Assembly: GCA_002914845.1 (NCBI GenBank)
Contig: JXTC01000237.1
Span: 399,308 to 463,307 of the forward strand
Length of the DNA: 64,000 bases
Source: Trema orientale
Taxonomy: Eukaryota; Streptophyta; Magnoliopsida; Rosales; Cannabaceae
Direction: 5' to 3'
Under the pieces are notes generated by a model. That model was given only the letters and a program-made list of their open reading frames with translations. It did no database searches and was not told where the DNA came from. A program made the position numbers and the translations under genes. Position 1 is the first letter of the stretch. Each line of letters starts with the position of its first letter. Positions 58,439-64,000 of the stretch are shown one piece after another.

Positions 58439-58622
58439 GAATAATACTATAGAGCACCAGTGGTGCCCAGCACCACAGTGATGTGTCAGTCTGTCACTGA
58501 TTAATCATAATTATAATTTAAGTGGGACCTATGTGGGACCCAGTTTATTAATTAAATCATCCAGTGACAAACAGACATGTCACTGTGGTGCTGGGCACCA
58601 CTGGTGCCCCATAGCATTGCTC
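58439..58622. mobile_element. MULE-like MITE, copy 3
   Basis: The best preserved of three copies. Its arms GAATAATACTATAGAGCACC and, read inwards from the right, GAGCAATGCTATGGGGCACC continue as near-perfect inverted repeats (CAGTGGTGCCCAGCACCAC). The flanks AATATTATA (58430-58438) and AATATTTATA (58623-58632) are consistent with a 9-bp target-site duplication. It lies in TNL intron 1, about 60 bp from the exon 1 donor. Confidence 0.85.
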
Positions 58623-58683
58623 AATATTTATAAGTAGTAAATAAAAATTACGAGCACATACAATTAATTAATTAATTAATTAC

Positions 58684-59178
58684 CTGTATAGCCCGGAATG
58701 CCATCCAGTTATGTTGGATGCTTCTTTCAAAGCAGCCTTCCAACCCTGCACTTTGTCCTGGAAACGCTCTTCAAGCCTGGCAAACGCAGCTGCATAATTA
58801 TCCGGCTGGTTTCGAATATGAGATGGATCTATGTTGTAGAAAACAGGCACAACAATCTGCCCGTACGTCTTCTTGCATTCAAGAATGTGCAATAATTCAT
58901 CCAAACACCACGACGAAAAAGCATAATTTTCCGAGAAAATAACTACCGAAATGCTTGGATTCCTCGATTGACCTGAGAAGCGCGGGCGAAATTTCACTTC
59001 CCTTCTCAAGCCTTTCATCCACGTAGGTCTCGATGCCCTTTTGGCATAGCCTTGAATGAAGATGACTTGTGAAACTAGCACGAGTGTCCTCGCCTCTAAA
59101 GCTGAGAAATACATCGTACTTTCTCACAGTGGCTGCCGAAGAAGAAGCGACAACAGCCATATTTACGGCAGCCAGCAA
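58684..59178 (-). pseudogene. TNL exon 1: TIR domain, frameshifted
   Basis: TIR domain with KYDVFLSFRGEDTRASFTSH at the start, VDERLEKGSEISPALLRSIE in the first frame, and SISVVIFSENYAFSSWCLDE, VVPVFYNIDPSHIRNQ and NITGWHSG in the second. The switch occurs at about 58938-58945 (TCCAAGCATT where relatives imply one base fewer). Two start codons are possible, 59178 and 59160; the second (MAVVASSSAATVRKYD) gives the more usual TNL N-terminus. The catalytic glutamate region (SSWCLDEL) is present in the second frame. The donor is CAG|GTAATT at 58684/58683. Confidence 0.9.
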
Positions 59179-60229
59179 ATCAAATCAGAAGGAGCAAACG
59201 CAGTTGAGACGACATCAAAGAAGTGAGAAAGTAGAAAATAGAAAATGGAAAGCCTTGGAATTGATGATGAAGCTCCTATTTCCTTCTAGTTTCTTGGAAT
59301 GTTCCCCGCAAAGGCAGAGAAGTCATTGACACCCGCGTAAAGAGTAATTAAATATAGGTTTCCATATTTTATGCCATTAATATTTTTTTTTTCATTCCCT
59401 TGAAGAGTGGCATGATGGGCGCTTTTACAATCAATGTGACTATAATACAACAAAAATAGGCTAGGATGGAAGCTTAGGAGAAAGATACCGCCGAAGGATA
59501 ATAATATAGAAATTTTGGGTCAAGGATGCGATATCAATAGCTTATAATTGAACTTTTAGAAACCATATTTTAATAGGATTTTTTTTCTTTTTTCCGGGTA
59601 AAAGACTTATAACTAAGTTTCACGTCTATAGACTTCTAAAACTCACTTTTTCCAAATATTTCCTTCTAAAAATTATTACTACAAACTCACCACTCAAAAG
59701 CACTAAATGGAATTTCGGTAAAAAGAGATGGGGAAGAGAGCATATAATTTTCTTAGTGGCTTGTTTTTCAACTATCAGGGAAAAAAAAAATGAATTAAGA
59801 AAGAACACATACATCATTGCTATTCAAATAAGAATATTTCCTTATTCAGTAATAAATAAGAAATATCCCTTAGTCAATAGAAATCATTAAAAGATTAAAT
59901 GCACCTGATATCAAATTAAGTGTGTTCAGATCTCTTATCATATAAACAGAAAATGGTCTAGATACATTTTGACAAGACATGTACTATCAATTCCAATATT
60001 TTACTTAATAACAGAATATGTGGAAATAAATCTCATTATGTTGACTGTTTTCCCTAATCTTAGTAGTCTATATATTTTATGTCATGCACCACTATAGGCA
60101 CTCAATAGGATTCTGGCCCAAAAAGTCCAACACCATCAAATTTGGCCGTCAAAGCTCATACATGGCCAGCACATGATCGTCTTCTTTGCCATGGAACTCT
60201 AGTATTCAATTAGCTAATGATAGTTAGTA
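59179..60229. promoter_or_regulatory. Upstream region of the TNL
   Basis: Should include the TNL leader and promoter (minus strand, reading from right to left). A TATATTT-like word at about 59350-59357 lies roughly 175 bp before the start codon and is one TATA candidate among several in this AT-rich stretch. Further right nothing is recognisable. Confidence 0.35.
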
Positions 60230-61400
60230 GCCATTTTTGCAGCCTGCAAGGAGAAAATGATTTTCTCCTTCCATTTCTCACAAAATAAAAACCAAAACTT
60301 AGCTCTCTCTATTACCAATATTAATCAAAATAAAATGGAGAAACACAAAGAACAACTTATATATAGAAAAGAACCCCAGAAAACGATGACCCAAAATTCT
60401 GTGAAAAGTGAGCAAATTAAAGTCACTAAAATACAAATGTCCTAAATTTCTCGCACTTCTAGCCTTTTCTACATCAAAGCTCACAAGGAATGAACCTATT
60501 TTCTATCCCTCGTACATAAAACTTAGTGAGGAGAGAATTAAGATGAGAAGGAGAGTTTGGAGGCTGCCACAACTGTCGTCGTTTCTTCTTTCGCTTTTAT
60601 CTTTCTTTTTTCTTAGTTTTTATAATTTTAGCATCATGTATTCATTGTCTATTTTTACATACATACTAGATTCGATCTTAAGTTAGGTTGATGGTGATTT
60701 CAAAACTTTAGACATAAAGGTTAATTAATTTTCTAGAGTTTTATATATCAATTATTATATCAATTATTTATTCAAAGTTGTTCATGGTTTATTATTTCTG
60801 TCTTGATTTATTTAGAATGCACAACTAAATAGAACTTATTAGAGATTAAATACTAGATTAGAAACTAGATTTGTAATTGTCTAAGTTTTCTAATATTGGT
60901 AGCGAGATTATAGGTAGATTAGAGTGCACAATCTAATTTAACTATAATGGAGGACATGACCTAGGTTGAAAGATTTGGAGCTTGTGAGATGAATAGCCTA
61001 GATTAGTATATTTTTTTAGACTTAATTTATTGATTACATATAACTAAGAGAGCTTGTTCGAGGTTAATCTGATTAATAGAATTTATATGAGAAATTTGTT
61101 TTGTCTGATAAATCTTAAGGAGATTTGGAGATAACAGGGTTTGTTATTATCTTTGGCTAATAACTTTGATAAGTAATTGAATAGAAGATCTAGTAATTGA
61201 TTTAATATGAGTGTTTAGTGATGGCAAATGTACCTCTAACCTATTTATTTTATGTTTTGCACTTTATTTCCTATTTTATTAGATTTAGTTTATAAATCCC
61301 CTATAACATATGATTAATAGCTTATTTGTTAGACCAATTCCTCGTGAGATCGGCTATTACTACCATTATACACTAAGCTAAACTAATATAGGAATAAAGA
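60230..61400 (+). repeat. Non-coding repeat family, copy 3
   Basis: Plus-strand copy of the family at 11780-13110. It has a T-rich middle (TTTTTCTTAGTTTTTATAAT), TAACTAAATAG-type phrases, repeated TAGATT words and the closing CCTCGTGAGATCGGCTATTA with TACCATTATACACTAAGC at 61340-61380. That closing part corresponds to the 'cgtgggacgatact' and 'ctatattacttattacgat' segment of copy 1. Diverged; edges approximate. Confidence 0.4.
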
Positions 61401-62624
61401 GGCTTTAATTTGGTTGTTTAATAACACACCAATGAACTTTTCACAAATCATTATGTGTAATCCGGATAAGTTTATATCAATATAAAATACCTAAAGAATG
61501 TAATGTAAAGAATCAGTGTTATCAATTTATTATGAAATACTGAGGAATAATATTTTCTAAAAAATATAATGTAAAGAATCAATATTTTGATTGTAATGAA
61601 ATGAAATTCTCATTAGCTTATTACTTTACAATTAGGGCACGTTTGGTTTGCGGAATGGAATGGAAATCGTAATGGGAATCATAATGGAATAGAATCAGAA
61701 TCGGAATCGGAATGATATTCTATTGTTTGGTTGAACATAGGAATCAGTATGAGAATAAGAATTACTTTGTTTGGTTAGACATTGGAATATAATGGAATTA
61801 GTAGTATATTGACTAAAATATCCAAGCTTCTAAAATTTGGTACATATTTGTTTTTTTGGTCAACTATGTTTACATTTATATTTATCAATATATAATTTTA
61901 TTGGGTAAAAGTTAAAATTTATTTTAAATAATTTAATAATATTAAATAATTAATTCATTTTATTGAAATCAAAATAGACAAAAATTATACTATGTTAGAT
62001 GTGTTTATTTAACTTTTAAATAATAAAAAAAATTGATAGTTGTGTAACTATTATTAGTACTTGCATATATTTAAGATATCAGGATAGTTGTATAACTATT
62101 ATTAATATCTACATATATGTGTGATCTTGGATATTCTAATATTACGAAAGAAAAAATAAAATGAATGTTCTAATATTACAAAAGAAAAAATGAAAAAAAA
62201 ATCTACATATAAAATAACCATTGATGTTTTTTGTTTTGTCCTTTATTGACAGTAAATAGAATAAGTGGCGACAAAAAGAAAGAGTTGTTCTAGTCATATT
62301 ATTTTCAGAACTGGAATTAGCAAACATTCATACAATACAATTGATATCAATCATATAGGCTAAGGCTAAATATCATAAGCAAGTATATTACATACTTTTA
62401 TATAAAATCTTTTTGTTATAAGCTAATATTTTACAAACTTTTACACCAAAAAGGAATGTCTACATATTTATCATCTACTTCCGATAGAGGTTGCAAACAT
62501 TAGCCACAAAATAAATATCACCATGTTGTGCAGATGCTTCCAAAATAGTAGCCACATATATTAGAGTGAAATAGTTCAAGAGTAAGATATACTACTATAT
62601 AAGGCCATCCAACAAAGCTCTCAC

Positions 62625-63719
62625 TCATACTTCTTTCTCATCATCACGAAGACCACTAAACACGTTGAGAGTACGAATATCACCAGTAATAAGTAGAGTA
62701 GCTTTATGTCGTTCAGACATATCCAAAAAAGTTGTCCTAATTAGCTCCTCATTAACTCCCATTTGTCTTTCATTCATCTCTTTGTTATTAATAGCATCAC
62801 TTAGTCGAGTAGATGACTCTTTTATTTCTTCAGAAATAGCCAAGGCAGCTTCTTTAATTGCTTCTCCAAGATCATCAGAGCCTCCACTTTTCCTTTTTCT
62901 TTTTGATGATCCATCTGATCGAGATTGAGGTATTTGTGAAACTTGTGAGAAAGACATAAATTCAAGGTTATCAGCCTCTGCATCGACCCTAGGTTGAGTA
63001 TTGTTTACAAACTTGTGAGAAAGACATAAATTCAAGGTTATCAGCCTCTGCATCGACCCTAGGTTGAGTATTGTTTACATCATACTCATTCATGTCATTA
63101 TTTGCTTCAGTTCTTGCAATGTCATCAACTGCATCAGCTAATTCCTCTGCATCATTACCAGTTGCACGATCTTTTCCAAACACCAAGCATAAGTCTTCAT
63201 AATATGAAAATGCCTTATGTTTGAAAGGCATAGCTTCTTTACGACTCTATGAGTTTAATTTTATGATTGCTTATCAATATCTTATAAATAAGAATACAAA
63301 TTATCTAAAACTCTCAACCAAAAAAAAATTAAAATTTAATAAAGTACCTGCAGATATGTATCCTATACTGGTTTCTCAGCATACACAAGCTTTCTATCTA
63401 CATCCTATCCAAATCCACTACAATTTGGGCTAGTTAATATTTCATGAACAGTGTAAAATTTTGCTTTCAAAGTTTTCATCTGAGACTCTATACGAGGCTT
63501 GGCTTTCAAGCCACAACTAGATAGATGTACTTCCAAATATCTTTCAATAGCTGTTAGATGACCAGCTTTAAAATTACCTTCAACTTTGAACTTTCTTTTA
63601 TTATGAATCTCTAAAAGGGCCTCTATGAGCTTGTTATCCTCATCTGTAGTCCAAAACCTCTTATTTTGTCCAGGACCTTTAGCTTTTGATGACTCCATCC
63701 TAATAATAGTAGTTAACAA
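62625..63719 (-). pseudogene. Harbinger Myb/SANT-like protein, decayed
   Basis: DNA-binding accessory protein of a Harbinger element, in two exons (63348-63719 and 62625-63246) joined by a 101-bp GT-AG intron. Exon 1 has the Myb/SANT-like domain (RFWTTDEDNKLIEALLEIHN; GNFKAGHLTAIERYLEVHL) and then two in-frame TAG stops at positions where relatives have tryptophan (SGFG-W-D and EKPV-W-D). Exon 2 starts SRKEAMPFKHKAFSYYEDL, with VFGKDRATGNDAEE, and ends in a lysine/arginine-rich stretch (SSKRKRKSGG) and a helical tail. Exon 2 is also put out of frame by a 70-bp tandem duplication. The protein would act in the nucleus; none is expected from this copy. Confidence 0.85.
62941..63080. repeat. 70-bp exact tandem duplication
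   Basis: Two adjacent copies, 62941-63010 and 63011-63080, starting ACTTGTGAGAAAGACATAAA, identical except perhaps at the very edges. Since 70 is not a multiple of three, it shifts the Myb/SANT frame. The identity implies a very recent event or an assembly duplication. Confidence 0.93.
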
Positions 63720-63899
63720 TATTCATAATAATAACTAAGATGCCAAATAAAAATGTGATATCCAATAAAACATAATTGCATAAAAAAATCATAATAAGTC
63801 ATTTCCACAACCATAGATAATTCACCATGAGTCAAAACAAACAAAGCAAATTAATGACACTAATAGTAGCTTCCTAAATTTGTTCATACTAGGATATGA

Positions 63900-63926
63900 A
63901 AAAACAAACAAACAAACAAACAAACA
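63900..63926. repeat. (AAAC)n microsatellite
   Basis: About six AAAC/CAAA units within the Harbinger element near the right edge. Confidence 0.85.
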
Positions 63927-64000
63927 TTCACTTTAACAGTTCCTCCATTCATTAAACATTTGTTCAGCTAAATTTGTTCTCCAAGCACTCTACTCATCTG

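Larger units (their letters stand above)
51923..58683 (-). other. TNL intron 1, expanded by transposons
   Basis: A 6.76-kb intron between the TIR and NB-ARC exons, where TNL introns are usually a few hundred bases. It holds a 450-bp hAT relative, two tandem repeats near it, a probable larger decayed hAT-like element with a 29-bp and a 60-bp minisatellite, and a MULE-like MITE close to the donor. GT-AG ends and matching phase support it as one intron, but splicing across it is inferred. Confidence 0.75.
47879..59178 (-). pseudogene. TIR-NBS-LRR resistance gene, one frameshift
   Basis: Intracellular immune receptor of the TNL class, minus strand, five exons: TIR 58684-59178, NB-ARC 50836-51922, first LRR part 49993-50295, LRR 48579-49904 and C-terminal jelly-roll (C-JID) 47879-48478. 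All introns are GT-AG and phases join exactly. The exon 1/2 junction splits an arginine codon, so the distant TIR exon does belong here despite a 6.8-kb intron. The TIR exon has one extra base near 58941. Without it exon 1 would be 494 nt and the whole frame 3810 nt (1269 codons plus stop), a usual TNL length. The gene is therefore either a recent pseudogene or a sequencing error. The MHD motif reads MHA. By family, the TIR domain acts as an NADase that signals through EDS1; the effector recognised is unknown. Confidence 0.88.
61635..64000 (-). mobile_element. PIF/Harbinger transposon, one end, runs off edge
   Basis: The left terminus reads GGGCACGTTTGGTTTGCGGA followed by GGAATGGAATGG, a common Harbinger-type end, preceded by TTA (61632-61634), the usual 3-bp target site. 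Inside is a minus-strand Myb/SANT-like gene, the accessory protein that works with the DDE transposase in this superfamily. The transposase itself and the other end must lie beyond 64000. The Myb gene is damaged, so this copy is probably non-functional. Confidence 0.8.

Overview
The window looks like nuclear DNA of a eudicot plant. It is AT-rich, and it holds a five-exon TIR-NBS-LRR (TNL) resistance gene, a class that grasses lack, an intronless S-domain receptor-like kinase and an eleven-exon VPS26C gene with ordinary plant GT-AG introns. The species cannot be fixed from sequence alone; a rosid with a medium-sized, transposon-rich genome would fit. Single unresolved bases (N) at 7560 and 23950 show that this is a draft assembly.

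Layout, left to right. 1-4285 is the left part of a broken Ty1/copia element read on the minus strand, with one complete LTR and its primer-binding site. 4490-6710 holds weak exon-like traces of an unidentified minus-strand gene and a truncated LINE tail. 7416-11012 is a complete-ended hAT transposon with a perfect 8-bp target-site duplication and a transposase frame closed by four stop codons. 11288-17200 is non-coding: a tRNA-derived SINE, a non-coding repeat and small MITEs. 17215-19683 is the receptor kinase, and its promoter is duplicated upstream. 21-40 kb is mostly repeats: a 5'-truncated LINE with a 14-bp target-site duplication, a second SINE, a strange T-poor block at 29161-29530, a decayed copia gag/pol region, CACTA-like traces, and a copia element with both LTRs whose interior carries only gag. 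40621-44283 is an apparently intact VPS26C gene. 45.4-46.7 kb is a copia pol fragment followed by a foldback element. 47879-59178 is the TNL gene on the minus strand. Its first intron (about 6.8 kb) is filled with transposon relics and minisatellites. Beyond it lie a third copy of the non-coding repeat and, from 61635 to the right edge, one end of a PIF/Harbinger transposon with a decayed Myb/SANT gene.

Three host genes are supported. VPS26C belongs to a retriever-like endosomal recycling complex. The S-domain kinase and the TNL are, by family, surface and intracellular immune receptors, but nothing in the sequence links the three functionally. The kinase and VPS26C read as intact. The TNL has consistent splice phases throughout but carries a one-base frameshift in its TIR exon, so it is either a recent pseudogene or an assembly error. 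Most of the remaining DNA is transposon-derived. Several families occur more than once here: hAT (a large element and a small deletion relative), the SINE (2), a MULE-like MITE (3), foldbacks (2) and a non-coding repeat (3).
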